64,000 nucleotides of DNA from Mesorhizobium sp. Pch-S. GTDB lineage: Bacteria > Pseudomonadota > Alphaproteobacteria > Rhizobiales > Rhizobiaceae. The notes beneath the pieces are model-generated. The model was not told the DNA's origin. It did no database searches and saw only the letters and a list, made by a program, of their open reading frames with translations. Shown here one piece after another: positions 28,463 to 36,791 of this stretch (positions are counted from its first letter, which is position 1; each line of letters opens with the position of its first letter). Both the position numbers and the translations under genes were made by a program. The stretch lies in the NCBI RefSeq assembly GCF_004136315.1, contig NZ_CP029562.1:5479501-5543500 (forward strand). The letters run 5' to 3'.

Positions 28463-28479
28463 ATGTTATGTTATTACAT
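28463..28479. promoter_or_regulatory. Zur-like operator upstream of aztABC
   Basis: ATGTTAT-GTT-ATTACAT is a 7-3-7 palindrome with one mismatch, in the same arrangement as the box at 25582. It lies 31 bases before the aztA start. Repression by Zur under zinc sufficiency is inferred from the zinc-uptake function. Confidence 0.7.
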
Positions 28480-28654
28480 GTGTCAACATGCGCCGAGAAA
28501 AAAGCTGTGGCGTTCGTGAAAGCCAGGAAAATACCGTCGCGCTATGACAGCGGCCACGACTGATTGCGCCTGCGACCGTATTCGGCGGGCGTGATCTTGT
28601 CGGCGGGCGAGGCGCTCTCTAAAGAAGCTCTTCCAATCAGGAAAGGACTTATCC

Positions 28655-28996
28655 ATGAGCGTTCGTCGCATCGATGTCGGCCCCCGCATGAGCCAGGTGG
28701 TCATCCACGGCAACACCGCCTATCTGGCCGGTCAGGTCGGCGAGGGCAAGACCGTCGGCGAGCAGACCAAGGACATCCTGGCAACTGTCGATGCGCTGCT
28801 GGCCAAGGCCGGCACCGACAAGACCAAGATCCTGCAGGCGATCATCTGGCTCTCCGACATGAGCACCTTCGCCGAGATGAACAAGGAATGGGACGCCTGG
28901 GTGCCGCAGGGCAACACTCCGGCCCGCGCCACCGGTGAGGCCAAGCTGGCCGGGCCGCAATATCTGGTCGAGATCATCATCACCGCCGCCATCTGA
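28655..28996 (+). CDS. RidA-family protein (YjgF/YER057c/UK114)
   Basis: A 113-residue RidA-family protein: QVVIHGNTAYLAGQVGEGKTVGEQTKDIL at the N-terminus and NTPARATGEAKLAGP near the end. It lacks the C-terminal ERVA extension seen in some members, but the Arg of PARA that binds the imine carboxylate is present. RidA proteins deaminate reactive enamines such as 2-aminoacrylate. It has its own promoter region of about 170 bp downstream of the zinc operon start. AGGAAAGG precedes the ATG. Confidence 0.9.
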   Translation: MSVRRIDVGPRMSQVVIHGNTAYLAGQVGEGKTVGEQTKDILATVDALLAKAGTDKTKILQAIIWLSDMSTFAEMNKEWDAWVPQGNTPARATGEAKLAGPQYLVEIIITAAI

Positions 28997-29008
28997 GGCG
29001 TCGGCGTA

Positions 29009-30043
29009 TTATTGTTTTGGAGCGTCGGCCGGTGCCGACGCTCCGCCCGGATGCATGGCGGGCGGAACGTCGTCCATCAGTGCCTTAACCCAGACGACAA
29101 TCCGCTGGGCGATGAAATCGGTGGTTCCCGGCGACAGGACATTGCCGGCGATGACGTGATTGTCGGGATCGCCGCTGTTGTCGATGGGCACCTCTTCGTG
29201 CAGCGTGCCCCAGCGCGAAGCGATTTCACGCGTTCGCTCCGGTCTGACCACCTTGTCGTCGTTCGAGAAGATGAAAAGCGCGGGCACCTTGGCGTCTCCG
29301 ACCGGCGCGTCGTAGGCAAGCTTGGTCAGCGCAGCCATCGGCAGCAGCGCCGTGCTGGGATAACGCCAGGTCCAGTATTTTTCCTGCAGGGCGTTGCGCG
29401 GCACAAACGAGCGCTCCTTGCCGATGATCAGTTCTGCGAGTTGCTTGCCCCATGGCCACAGCAGCATCTCGGCGCCGGAAGCCTGCACACCGTAGTTTGG
29501 CGAAATCAGCGCCATGCCCATGACGTCCCTTGAGGCATCCGGCTGGCTTGCAGCCCAGGTTGCAAGCGAAGCGCCTGTCGAAGTGGCGATGACGATCACC
29601 TTGTCGCCGATTGACCGGCCGATGGCGAGCGCCTCCTCATAGTCGTTGATCCAGGCGTTGACGTTGCCTTCGGCCATTGCCGGGCCACCCTGACCGTGAC
29701 CCGTCAGGCGTGTGTAGAACAGATTGGCATCGAGTTCCTCCGCTACCTTGTCGGCCAGCGGACGGGTTTCTTCCTTGGAGGCGGAGAAACCATGGATATA
29801 GACGACGGCCAGCGGCGTCTTGGCATGGATCATCGGGTTGGCCCAGATGATCTCCTTTTCCAGGCCGTCCCGGATGTCGGGCAGCTTGGCTTCCTCGCGA
29901 ATGAGGTAGGCCTGGGGATCGTCACCGATCCTCGACGGATCGAAGCGGATTTTGGTGTCGACCGCTACGCGCGGCCCCAACAAGGCCGCCAGGACGATCA
30001 GGATGACCAGACCCAGGAACATCACCGCGATACGGCGCCCCAT
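29009..30043 (-). CDS. Membrane-anchored alpha/beta hydrolase
   Basis: A 344-residue protein with a single N-terminal membrane helix (about residues 5-25) and an alpha/beta-hydrolase domain. The nucleophile elbow is IATSTGAS rather than the usual G-x-S-x-G. The acid is in FSNDDKVV and the His in DNHVIAG near the C-terminus. VVYIHGFSASKEE provides the oxyanion loop. Such carboxylesterase-like proteins are common and of unknown substrate. An 11-bp perfect hairpin (29019-29044) lies within its last codons, where the gene converges on ridA. Confidence 0.82.
   Translation of the reverse strand: MGRRIAVMFLGLVILIVLAALLGPRVAVDTKIRFDPSRIGDDPQAYLIREEAKLPDIRDGLEKEIIWANPMIHAKTPLAVVYIHGFSASKEETRPLADKVAEELDANLFYTRLTGHGQGGPAMAEGNVNAWINDYEEALAIGRSIGDKVIVIATSTGASLATWAASQPDASRDVMGMALISPNYGVQASGAEMLLWPWGKQLAELIIGKERSFVPRNALQEKYWTWRYPSTALLPMAALTKLAYDAPVGDAKVPALFIFSNDDKVVRPERTREIASRWGTLHEEVPIDNSGDPDNHVIAGNVLSPGTTDFIAQRIVVWVKALMDDVPPAMHPGGASAPADAPKQ
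29019..29044. other. Perfect 11-bp hairpin at the ridA/hydrolase convergence
   Basis: GGAGCGTCGGC at 29019-29029 and its reverse complement at 29034-29044 enclose a 4-base loop. It overlaps the last codons of the leftward hydrolase gene. No T-run follows on either strand, so it may protect or punctuate the 3' ends instead of terminating on its own. Confidence 0.5.
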
Positions 30044-30125
30044 GACAAACTCCAGACTGATCGGCGCAAACTATTGTGGTGACTGGCTACAGGCAACGGT
30101 TGAACCGAATGTCGGAGAAGTCCCT

Positions 30126-30226
30126 GGAGCGTTTCCGGTTTTCTTCGAATCGCTGGAACTGCTCTATCTTCCTGTTTTACGCAATTCCGCGCGCAAAACC
30201 GCGTACACTTTTGCTGGAATTGCCCT
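30126..30226 (+). repeat. Intergenic mosaic repeat, copy A
   Basis: It starts GGAGCGTTTCCGG and ends ACGCAATTCCG...ACACTTTTGCTGGAATTGC. The same blocks in the same order occur at 34492-34582 and 47943-48022. It fills the space between the hydrolase and SDR genes, ending on the SDR stop codon. Confidence 0.7.
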
Positions 30227-31049
30227 AGATGGGCTGGCGCGGCTTGCGGCCGAAGCTCAACGGCCTGTCGCCCCATCCCGTCATCCGGTTGAGGAACCAG
30301 TGACGGAGCGGGTGCGGCAACATGCCGAGTACCTTGAGCCACAGCGTGAAACGACGCGGGAAGGTGATCTCGAAACCGCCCGTTTCGATGCCGCGCATCA
30401 TCCTGCCGGCCGCGCAGGTCGAGGAGATGACCGCCGGCAGACGGACACCATTCTTCTGCGTCATCGGCGTATCGATGAAACCGGGGTTCATCACCTGGAC
30501 ACGGATGTTCAGCTTGTCGAGATCGAATTTCAGCGACTGCGCCATGACATTGATGGCTGCCTTGGTGGCGCCGTAGGCGGCTGTGGTCGGCCAGCCGAAA
30601 TAGGCACTGATCGATCCAACCATGACGATATGGCCACGGCCACGCTTGCGCATGAATTTCACCGTCGGCACGAGCCCGTGCACGATACCCATCACGTTGA
30701 CATCGAAAGTGCGGCGGAACTTGCGCACCGACAGATTGTCACCGGCCACCTGTGTGTAGCTGCCGGCATTGAAGACGGCCAACGCGATAGGGCCGAGATC
30801 GGCCTCTATGGCAACGACAGCGTTGGCCATGCCCTGTTCGTCAGTGACGTCGCATGGAAAGGCAACGATCCGGCCGGGCAGCGAAGCTGTCTCGGCTATC
30901 AGCATGCCGATATGGTCTTCCTCGCGTGCGGTGACCGCCACGACGAAGCCTTTCGCTGCCAGTTCCTTCGCGAGTTCCCTGCCGATGCCGGAACTGCCCC
31001 CGGTGATCCAGGCAACGCCGTCTTTCGGGCTGGCCCGATAGAGTGTCAT
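30225..31049 (-). CDS. Short-chain dehydrogenase/reductase
   Basis: A 274-residue classical SDR. The cofactor motif is TGGSSGIGREL at about residue 16, NAG is in AVFNAGSY, the catalytic Ser is in VGSISAYFG and the Tyr-Lys pair in AAYGATKAA. A C-terminal stretch beyond residue 235 (MLPHPLRHWFLNRMTG) is hydrophobic and amphipathic, as in membrane-associated SDRs acting on lipid-like substrates such as 3-ketosphinganine reductase homologues. Substrate unknown. Its stop codon abuts a mosaic repeat. Confidence 0.87.
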   Translation of the reverse strand: MTLYRASPKDGVAWITGGSSGIGRELAKELAAKGFVVAVTAREEDHIGMLIAETASLPGRIVAFPCDVTDEQGMANAVVAIEADLGPIALAVFNAGSYTQVAGDNLSVRKFRRTFDVNVMGIVHGLVPTVKFMRKRGRGHIVMVGSISAYFGWPTTAAYGATKAAINVMAQSLKFDLDKLNIRVQVMNPGFIDTPMTQKNGVRLPAVISSTCAAGRMMRGIETGGFEITFPRRFTLWLKVLGMLPHPLRHWFLNRMTGWGDRPLSFGRKPRQPI

Positions 31050-31263
31050 TCAGTGTCCCGAAAGCTCTTTCAATGGGTCATCTAGCCGTGCGTAAGTCGA
31101 AAGGAAAGCATGTTCTTGGATGCCCACTATTTTAGTTTGGACTGATGTTTTCCATCGCCGGGCGAAGTTGCAGCAGCGGATGCAACTGGTCCAGGCCAAT
31201 TCGAGCCTTGAAACGGCAGCCCAGCGTTTCTAGGGTTCTGCGCTGACACGAGAAGGATTCCTC

Positions 31264-32298
31264 ATGCACCGTTCGGTGATCGACGCTATCGGCAACACGC
31301 CGCTGATCCGCCTCAACCGCGCCTCGGAAGAGACCGGCTGCGAGATTCTGGGCAAAGCCGAGTTCATGAACCCCGGCCAGTCGGTCAAGGATCGCGCCGG
31401 CCTCTTCATCATCCGTGACGCGGAACGGCGGGGCCTTTTGAAACCGGGCGGCGTCATCGTCGAGGGAACGGCCGGCAACACCGGTATCGGGCTTACGCTG
31501 GTCGCCAAGGCGCTGGGATATCGCACCGTCATCGTCATTCCCGATACGCAGAGCCAGGAGAAGAAGGATACCATCCGGCTGCTCGGCGCCGAACTGATCG
31601 AGGTTCCGGCGGTCGCGTACAAGAACCCCAACAACTATGTGAAACTGTCGGGCCGCCTTGCCGAACAGATGGCGAAAAGCGAGCCGAATGGCGCGATCTG
31701 GGCCAACCAGTTCGACAACGTTGCCAACCGCGACGGTCACATCCACACCACCGCTCAGGAAATCTGGACGCAGACTGGCGGCGAGGTCCACGGCTTCGTG
31801 TCCGCCGTTGGCTCCGGCGGTACGCTGGCCGGCGTGGCCGCCGGCCTCAAAGGCAAGAGCAACGACGTCAAGATCGCATTGGCAGATCCTTTGGGCGCAG
31901 CGCTTTTCTCCTTCTACACCAATGGTGAATTGAAGGCAGAGGGCAGTTCGATCACGGAGGGCATCGGACAGGGGCGCATCACCGCCAATCTCGAGGGGTT
32001 CACTCCGGACTTCTCCTTCCAGATACCGGATGAAGAGGCATTGCCGATCGTTTTCGATCTGATCCAGGAAGAAGGGCTCTGCGTCGGTGGTTCGACCGGC
32101 ATCAACATTGCCGGCGCCATCCGCCTGGCCCGTGAGCTGGGACCGGGTCATACCATCGTGACCATCCTGTGCGACTACGGCACGCGCTATCAGTCGAAGC
32201 TGTTCAATCCGGAATTCCTGCGCAGCAAGAACCTGCCGACGCCGGACTGGATGGAGGCGGTGAGCACCATTCCCGTGCCGTTCGAACAGGTGGCGTAA
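31264..32298 (+). CDS. Cysteine synthase A family protein
   Basis: A 344-residue PLP-dependent enzyme of the O-acetylserine sulfhydrylase fold. The PLP lysine is in NPGQSVKDRAG at about residue 43, the substrate loop is GTAGNTGIG (Ala where the classical CysK has Ser), the phosphate-binding loop is SAVGSGGTLAG, and GGSTGINIAG is near the end. It forms an operon with an AlaX-type editing protein, a mercaptopyruvate sulfurtransferase and a GNAT, so cysteine/sulfur metabolism is a safe context; strict CysK function is likely but not proven. AGAAGGA precedes the ATG. Confidence 0.88.
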   Translation: MHRSVIDAIGNTPLIRLNRASEETGCEILGKAEFMNPGQSVKDRAGLFIIRDAERRGLLKPGGVIVEGTAGNTGIGLTLVAKALGYRTVIVIPDTQSQEKKDTIRLLGAELIEVPAVAYKNPNNYVKLSGRLAEQMAKSEPNGAIWANQFDNVANRDGHIHTTAQEIWTQTGGEVHGFVSAVGSGGTLAGVAAGLKGKSNDVKIALADPLGAALFSFYTNGELKAEGSSITEGIGQGRITANLEGFTPDFSFQIPDEEALPIVFDLIQEEGLCVGGSTGINIAGAIRLARELGPGHTIVTILCDYGTRYQSKLFNPEFLRSKNLPTPDWMEAVSTIPVPFEQVA

Positions 32299-33041
32299 TG
32301 GCCTTCAAGACCGAGGCGGTGTTCCGCGACGATTCCTATCTGAAGGAATTGGACGCGACCGTGGTGGCTATCAACGATCGCGGCGGCATCATTCTCGACC
32401 GCACCGTCTTTTATGCGACATCAGGCGGCCAGCCGGGCGATACGGGTCGTTTCGAGCGGGCGGATGGCAGCCGGATAGTCATCGCGGCCACGGTGACGGG
32501 CGAGACCAAGGACGAGATCATCCATGTCCCGGCGCCAGATCAGCCGGTTCCGGCTGTTGGTGAGACGCTGAAAGCCGTCATCGACTGGGATCGCCGCTAT
32601 GCGCTCATGCGCATGCATGCCGCCTGCCACCTGCTCAGTGTCGTGTGCCCGTTTCCCATCACCGGGGCGGCCGTTGCGGAAAACGATTCCCGTGTCGACC
32701 TCGATATTCCCGACACCGGCTATTCCAAGGAAGAGGTGACGGCAAAGCTGATGGAACTGGTGCGGGCTGATCACCCCATTTCCATTGAATGGATCACCGA
32801 TGAACAACTGGCCGCCAATCCGGGCCTTGTGAAGTCCAAGAATGTCCGTCCACCCAGCGGCACAGGTCGTATCCGCCTGGTGCTGATAGGTGAGAACGCT
32901 TCGGTGGACAGCCAGCCTTGCGGTGGCACCCATGTTGCCCGTACAGGCGAAGTCGGCGAGATTCATATAGGCAAGATCGAAAAGAAGGGCCGCGAGAACC
33001 GGCGTTTTCGCATTCGCTTCGGGCCTTTGCCGGCCGCCTGA
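32298..33041 (+). CDS. AlaX-type alanyl-tRNA editing protein
   Basis: A 247-residue free-standing homologue of the AlaRS editing domain. The start overlaps the preceding stop (TAATG at 32296-32300), showing translational coupling; the frame open from 32169 is a shadow. The zinc-binding H-x3-H is in MRMHAACHLL at about residue 110 and the C-x3-H in QPCGGTHVA at about 210. It hydrolyses Ser-tRNA(Ala) and perhaps other mischarged tRNAs. Pairing with cysteine synthase and a sulfurtransferase is notable. Confidence 0.9.
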   Translation: MAFKTEAVFRDDSYLKELDATVVAINDRGGIILDRTVFYATSGGQPGDTGRFERADGSRIVIAATVTGETKDEIIHVPAPDQPVPAVGETLKAVIDWDRRYALMRMHAACHLLSVVCPFPITGAAVAENDSRVDLDIPDTGYSKEEVTAKLMELVRADHPISIEWITDEQLAANPGLVKSKNVRPPSGTGRIRLVLIGENASVDSQPCGGTHVARTGEVGEIHIGKIEKKGRENRRFRIRFGPLPAA

Positions 33042-33074
33042 TCGGTCGGGTTACTGACATCTGGGAGAAAGAGC

Positions 33075-33929
33075 ATGGCCGAAGACAGCCCCTTTACCGT
33101 CGACGCCGACTGGCTTGAACAGCGGCTGGGTCAGCCCGGCCTGTCGATCGTCGACGCTTCCTGGTATCTGCCGGCGCAGAAGCGGGATGCTCGTGGCGAG
33201 TATGAGGTAGCGCATATCCCTGGCGCGGTCTTTCTGGACCAGGATGCCGTTTCCGACCGAGACTCGCCACTGCCGCACACTTTGGCTTCACCACGCGACT
33301 TTGCCCAATATGTCGGAACAATGGGCATTTCGGCCGACGACACGATTGTCGTCTATGACGGGCCTGGTTTTTTCTCGGCGCCGCGCGCGTGGTGGATGTT
33401 CCGTGTCATGGGTGTGTTCCAGACCTACATCCTGGATGGTGGCTTTGATCGCTGGAAGGCTGACGGACGCCCGGTGACCGCCGAGCCGACCAGGATCGCG
33501 CCTGGTATCTTCCATGCCGATTTCGATGCCTCCCGGGTGGCTTCGCTCGAGGATATGCGCCGCGTTGTCGCTAGTGGCGAATACCAGATCGCGGATGCCC
33601 GTTCGCCGGGGCGCTTTGCCGGTGCCGAGCCGGAGCCACGCGCGGGAGTCCGTCCCGGCCATATGCCCGGCGCGCATAATCTGCCCTATGGCGCGCTGTC
33701 TGAAAACGGCGTGCTGCTGCCGAAGTCGAAACTGCGCGAGATTGTCGAGCAGGCCGGAATCGATCTGTCGAAGCCGGTGGTGACCTCGTGCGGCTCCGGC
33801 GTGACGGCTGCCGTCATCACGCTGGCGCTGGAAACGCTCGGCCATACCGACAACCGGCTCTACGACGGTTCCTGGACCGAATGGGGTGGCCTGCCGGACA
33901 CGCCGGTGGAAACAGGCAAGGGCCGCTGA
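33075..33929 (+). CDS. sseA: 3-mercaptopyruvate sulfurtransferase
   Basis: A 284-residue two-domain rhodanese. The inactive N-terminal domain covers about residues 1-130 and the catalytic domain about 150-280, with the active-site loop CGSGVTA at about residue 238, the signature of mercaptopyruvate sulfurtransferases (thiosulfate sulfurtransferases usually have CRKGVT). It moves sulfur from 3-mercaptopyruvate to thiol acceptors. GGGAGAAAGAGC precedes the ATG. Third gene of the cysteine operon. Confidence 0.93.
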   Translation: MAEDSPFTVDADWLEQRLGQPGLSIVDASWYLPAQKRDARGEYEVAHIPGAVFLDQDAVSDRDSPLPHTLASPRDFAQYVGTMGISADDTIVVYDGPGFFSAPRAWWMFRVMGVFQTYILDGGFDRWKADGRPVTAEPTRIAPGIFHADFDASRVASLEDMRRVVASGEYQIADARSPGRFAGAEPEPRAGVRPGHMPGAHNLPYGALSENGVLLPKSKLREIVEQAGIDLSKPVVTSCGSGVTAAVITLALETLGHTDNRLYDGSWTEWGGLPDTPVETGKGR

Positions 33930-33933
33930 TCGA

Positions 33934-34494
33934 ATGAGCGCCGACGACCAGGAGCAGATCGACGTCACGGTGACCTTCCTCGAGATGGAGGTGCCGCCGG
34001 CCTATTATCCGCCGCTGCCCTATAACCGGCAGATCGCGCTTTTGAAGACGCGGCTGATCCCGTTGCATTTCTACCGTTATCTGCAGGATCGCGTCGGGCG
34101 TAAATGGCAATGGGTCAATGTGCTCAAGCTCAACGACGATGAACTGGCTGCCGGCCTGCATCGGGAGGACCGCGACATCCGCGTGCTCTATCTCGATGGC
34201 GCCCCGGCGGGCTTCTTCGACGTCAAGCCGCATCTGCCAGGAGAGGCTGAGCTGGCCTATTTCGGCATGATGGAGCATGCGACGGGGCAGGGGATTGGCC
34301 GCTGGTTCCTGGGCGCTGCCGTCGAGGCTTGCTGGTCGCATGCTCCGAAGCGGATTACCGTGCAGACCTGCACGCTGGACCATCCGGCGGCGTTGCCGCT
34401 CTACCAAAAGCTCGGCTTCAAACCGGTAGCGCAAAAGAAGGAGATCGTGCGACCGATGTCTTTTGTCGAGCGGTCGGCCAGCGTCATGCGCTAG
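33934..34494 (+). CDS. GNAT-family N-acetyltransferase
   Basis: A 186-residue acetyltransferase starting at 33934, four bases after the sseA stop. The GNAT core is seen in LYLDGAPAGFFDVKPH, ELAYFGMMEHATGQGIGRWFL (acetyl-CoA loop Q-G-I-G) and VQTCTLDHPAALPLYQKLGF. Substrate unknown. Being last in the cysteine synthase/AlaX/sulfurtransferase unit, it may act on an amino acid or thiol, but this is only a contextual guess. Confidence 0.83.
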   Translation: MSADDQEQIDVTVTFLEMEVPPAYYPPLPYNRQIALLKTRLIPLHFYRYLQDRVGRKWQWVNVLKLNDDELAAGLHREDRDIRVLYLDGAPAGFFDVKPHLPGEAELAYFGMMEHATGQGIGRWFLGAAVEACWSHAPKRITVQTCTLDHPAALPLYQKLGFKPVAQKKEIVRPMSFVERSASVMR

Positions 34495-34582
34495 AACGTT
34501 TCCGTTGTTAAGGAAACGCTCCAGCTTTTTGTTTGTACGCAGTTCTGGACGGAAACCGCTCACACTTTTCTGGAATTGCTCA
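34492..34582 (+). repeat. Intergenic mosaic repeat, copy B
   Basis: It contains AGAACGTTTCCG, GGAAACGCTC, TACGCAGTTCTGGACGG and ACACTTTTCTGGAATTGCTC, in the same order as copies A and C. It lies directly behind the GNAT stop codon, so it may also end that transcript. Confidence 0.7.
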
Positions 34583-34673
34583 GGAAACTGCTGAACGGCG
34601 CGTTCATTCGGGCTTCAGCTTGGCTCTGGCATGGTGCGGGCAACATCGATCCGGCCAATTTCAGGAGCCAAGC

Positions 34674-35231
34674 ATGATTTCCCGTCGTACCGTCGCCGCC
34701 GCGCTGATTGCTTCGATAGCGCTCCCCGGCTTTGCCTTTGCGCAGGCGCAGACACCATCTGCGGCGCAGATCGAACGCAAGCTGGAGGCGGCACCTCGCA
34801 TGAAGCTGCGTCCCGACGAGCGCGTCACCATTCGCGAATTCAAACGCCGGCCCGATCTGCGCCGGATGGCACCGTCGATCGATATCCAGTCCATCAACTT
34901 CGCCTTCGGCTCGGCTTCGATCGATCCGTCGCAATATCGCAAGGTCGAGATCATCGCCGACGGCCTGCGCCGCACCCTGCGCCGTGATCCTGATGCGCGC
35001 GTGCTCATCGAAGGTCACACCGATGCCGTCGGTTCGTTTGCCTCCAACCAGGCGTTGTCGGAACAGCGGGCTTCCTCGCTGAAGCGCACGCTGGTGCGCG
35101 AATTCGGCGTGCCGGGCTATGCGTTGGAGACGGTTGGCTATGGCGAGGAATTCCTGCTGGTGCCGACCGAGAACGAGAACTGGCGCAATCGCCGCGTCAC
35201 TCTGCGCCGCTTCGACGATTTCATCCGCTAG
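34674..35231 (+). CDS. OmpA-family outer-membrane/peptidoglycan-associated protein
   Basis: A 185-residue exported protein. A signal peptide (MISRRTVAAALIAS..FAFAQ) is followed by a short linker and an OmpA C-terminal domain from about residue 75: INFAFGSASIDPSQYRKV, IEGHTDAVGS with the peptidoglycan-binding Asp, NQALSEQRASSLKRTL with the Arg, and NRRVTLRR at the end. There is no beta-barrel, so it is a periplasmic cell-wall-binding protein. CAGGAG precedes the ATG; the frame from 34533 runs through a repeat and is rejected. Confidence 0.9.
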   Translation: MISRRTVAAALIASIALPGFAFAQAQTPSAAQIERKLEAAPRMKLRPDERVTIREFKRRPDLRRMAPSIDIQSINFAFGSASIDPSQYRKVEIIADGLRRTLRRDPDARVLIEGHTDAVGSFASNQALSEQRASSLKRTLVREFGVPGYALETVGYGEEFLLVPTENENWRNRRVTLRRFDDFIR

Positions 35232-35335
35232 GGCCGAGGCGACCCTTGCTGAAGCCTGCAGAAGGCAGGATTCGGGTGGGAGGACATGTGCCCATGGTCA
35301 TAGGTTACGGTTCAAGAAACTGGAGAACCTAACCT

Positions 35336-35806
35336 ATGTCCGTCCTGTTCAAGGCTTTGCCGACTGAATCCGTGCGCGCGCTGCAAGAAGGCGGAGCTGA
35401 CGCCTATGGCCACGCGCCAGAACGCAGGATCTCCGACGGTGACGGTGTGCCATGTCGGCACTGCCTCAGGAATGTAGCAGCCGGCGACGCCTACCTGATC
35501 CTCGCCTACCGGCCCTTCCCGGAGCTGCAGCCCTATGCCGAGACCGGACCGATCTTCCTGCACGCCGAGGCATGTGAGCGTGCCGAGGAAGCAGAGGCTA
35601 TTCCGGAGCTGTTCCTGGATACCAAGGACTACATCGTGCGTGGATACAGCGCCGACGACCGTATCGTCTATGGAACCGGCGCAGTGGTGCCGACACCGGA
35701 CATTGCAGAGCGTGCGAGAACGCTGCTGGAGCGCGAGGAGGTCGCCTACCTGCACATGCGGTCGGCGCGCAACAATTGCTACCAATGCCGGATCGAGCGC
35801 GGTTGA
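35336..35806 (+). CDS. DUF1203-family protein
   Basis: A 156-residue protein matching DUF1203: an early CRHC pair (VPCRHCLRNVAAGDAYLILAY), GPIFLHAEACER in the middle, and SARNNCYQCRIER at the end. Four cysteines in two CxxC pairs plus the HAEAC site suggest a metal-binding fold. Function unknown. It has its own promoter region of about 100 bp and no co-oriented neighbour within the same transcript. Confidence 0.85.
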   Translation: MSVLFKALPTESVRALQEGGADAYGHAPERRISDGDGVPCRHCLRNVAAGDAYLILAYRPFPELQPYAETGPIFLHAEACERAEEAEAIPELFLDTKDYIVRGYSADDRIVYGTGAVVPTPDIAERARTLLEREEVAYLHMRSARNNCYQCRIERG

Positions 35807-35879
35807 GTCGAGGTAACGGATACTTAACCAAAATCGGTCGAAGATCGCGCCAGCCTGTCACGTGGCTGTTGTAATGAGT

Positions 35880-35975
35880 GCCTATAAGACGGGTGTCGAA
35901 CGATTTCACCGACCGCGGATGGACCGGCGGTGATTTTCGACGGACGAGGAAGCGGGGTTCTACCCCGCTTTTTTG
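35880..35975 (+). ncRNA. Candidate small RNA with intrinsic terminator
   Basis: Between the DUF1203 gene and the molybdoenzyme gene, a stem-loop is formed by GTCGAA/TTCGAC (35895-35900 with 35936-35941) and TCACCG/CGGTGA (35906-35911 with 35928-35933). It is followed nine bases later by a strong terminator. A CTATAA box at 35882 would place a transcription start next to the first stem, though no good -35 is visible. It could instead be the 3' UTR of the DUF1203 transcript. Confidence 0.4.
35950..35975 (+). terminator. Strong intrinsic terminator
   Basis: AAGCGGGG-TTCTA-CCCCGCTT forms an 8-bp stem with a 5-base loop (35950-35970), followed by further T residues on the plus strand. It would stop rightward transcription from the DUF1203 gene or a small RNA before the convergent gene. 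Confidence 0.85.
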
Positions 35976-35998
35976 TTTTCCACGATGGTGTCGGCTGA

Positions 35999-36790
35999 TC
36001 AGATGCCGCCGTACCAGTCGTAGCCATTGTCTTCCCAGTAGCCACCGCGGCCGCCGCCGAAGTTGCCGAAGGAATCAACCAGTTCGATGCGCTGGATGTA
36101 CTTCGGCATCTTGTAGCCGAGCTGCCGTTCGACGCGTACGCGCAGCGGCGCGCCGTTCTCCACGGGCAGTGGCTTGCCGTTAAGCCCGTAGGCCAGAATG
36201 GTCTGCGGATGACGCGCGTCGATCAGGTCGATCGAACCATAATATTTGATGTCGCCGGAAAGGTTGCGGTCGATCGTATCGAGGCAATGGAACATCACAT
36301 AACGTGCCTGCGGTTTCACCACCGCCTGATCCAGCACCAACGAGAGCGGAGTTCCTGTCCATTTTGCAATGCAGCTCCAGCCCTCGACACAGTCATGCCG
36401 GGTAATCTGGGTTCGGCTCGGCATCGCAATCAGTTGCTCGCGCGTCAACGACAGTGGCTTCTCGACAAGTCCGGTGACCTCGAGGCGCCAGTCTGCAAAG
36501 TTGTTTGCAAGCAGCCCCTTATAGCCATCGTCGTCGGGGGCGGTAATGCCATTCGGCCGCATCGGCTGGCGGATATCGGCTTCGGTGAATTCCGGAGCGA
36601 GGCGATCCCGCCCGGCCAAGAGGCGTTGCGCCCGGTAGGTGAGGCCGTTTGCTCCTTCCAGGAAATTACGCAGGCCATCACCCATACCAAGTTGACCGTC
36701 GAAGGCGTCGCAGCCCGAGAGCACGATGCCGGACGCGCCAAGGCCGGCCGCGGTCAGGAATTTGCGGCGGCTGATCTGGAACCTGGCCAT
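35999..36790 (-). CDS. Molybdopterin-dependent oxidoreductase, MsrP/sulfite-oxidase fold
   Basis: A 263-residue enzyme with a twin-arginine leader (SRRKFLTAAGLG) that also carries a lipobox-like LSGC at about residue 26, so it may be a lipoprotein exported by Tat. The catalytic domain shows RLEVTGLVEKPLSLTREQL and the molybdenum Cys in RHDCVEGWSCIAKW at about residue 136. It is co-transcribed with a cytochrome b gene 2 bases upstream, which would pass electrons. It may reduce oxidised protein methionine or another S- or N-oxide. The ATG at 36790 is preferred over 36826, which lies within the upstream gene. Confidence 0.85.
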   Translation of the reverse strand: MARFQISRRKFLTAAGLGASGIVLSGCDAFDGQLGMGDGLRNFLEGANGLTYRAQRLLAGRDRLAPEFTEADIRQPMRPNGITAPDDDGYKGLLANNFADWRLEVTGLVEKPLSLTREQLIAMPSRTQITRHDCVEGWSCIAKWTGTPLSLVLDQAVVKPQARYVMFHCLDTIDRNLSGDIKYYGSIDLIDARHPQTILAYGLNGKPLPVENGAPLRVRVERQLGYKMPKYIQRIELVDSFGNFGGGRGGYWEDNGYDWYGGI

Positions 36791-36791
36791 C

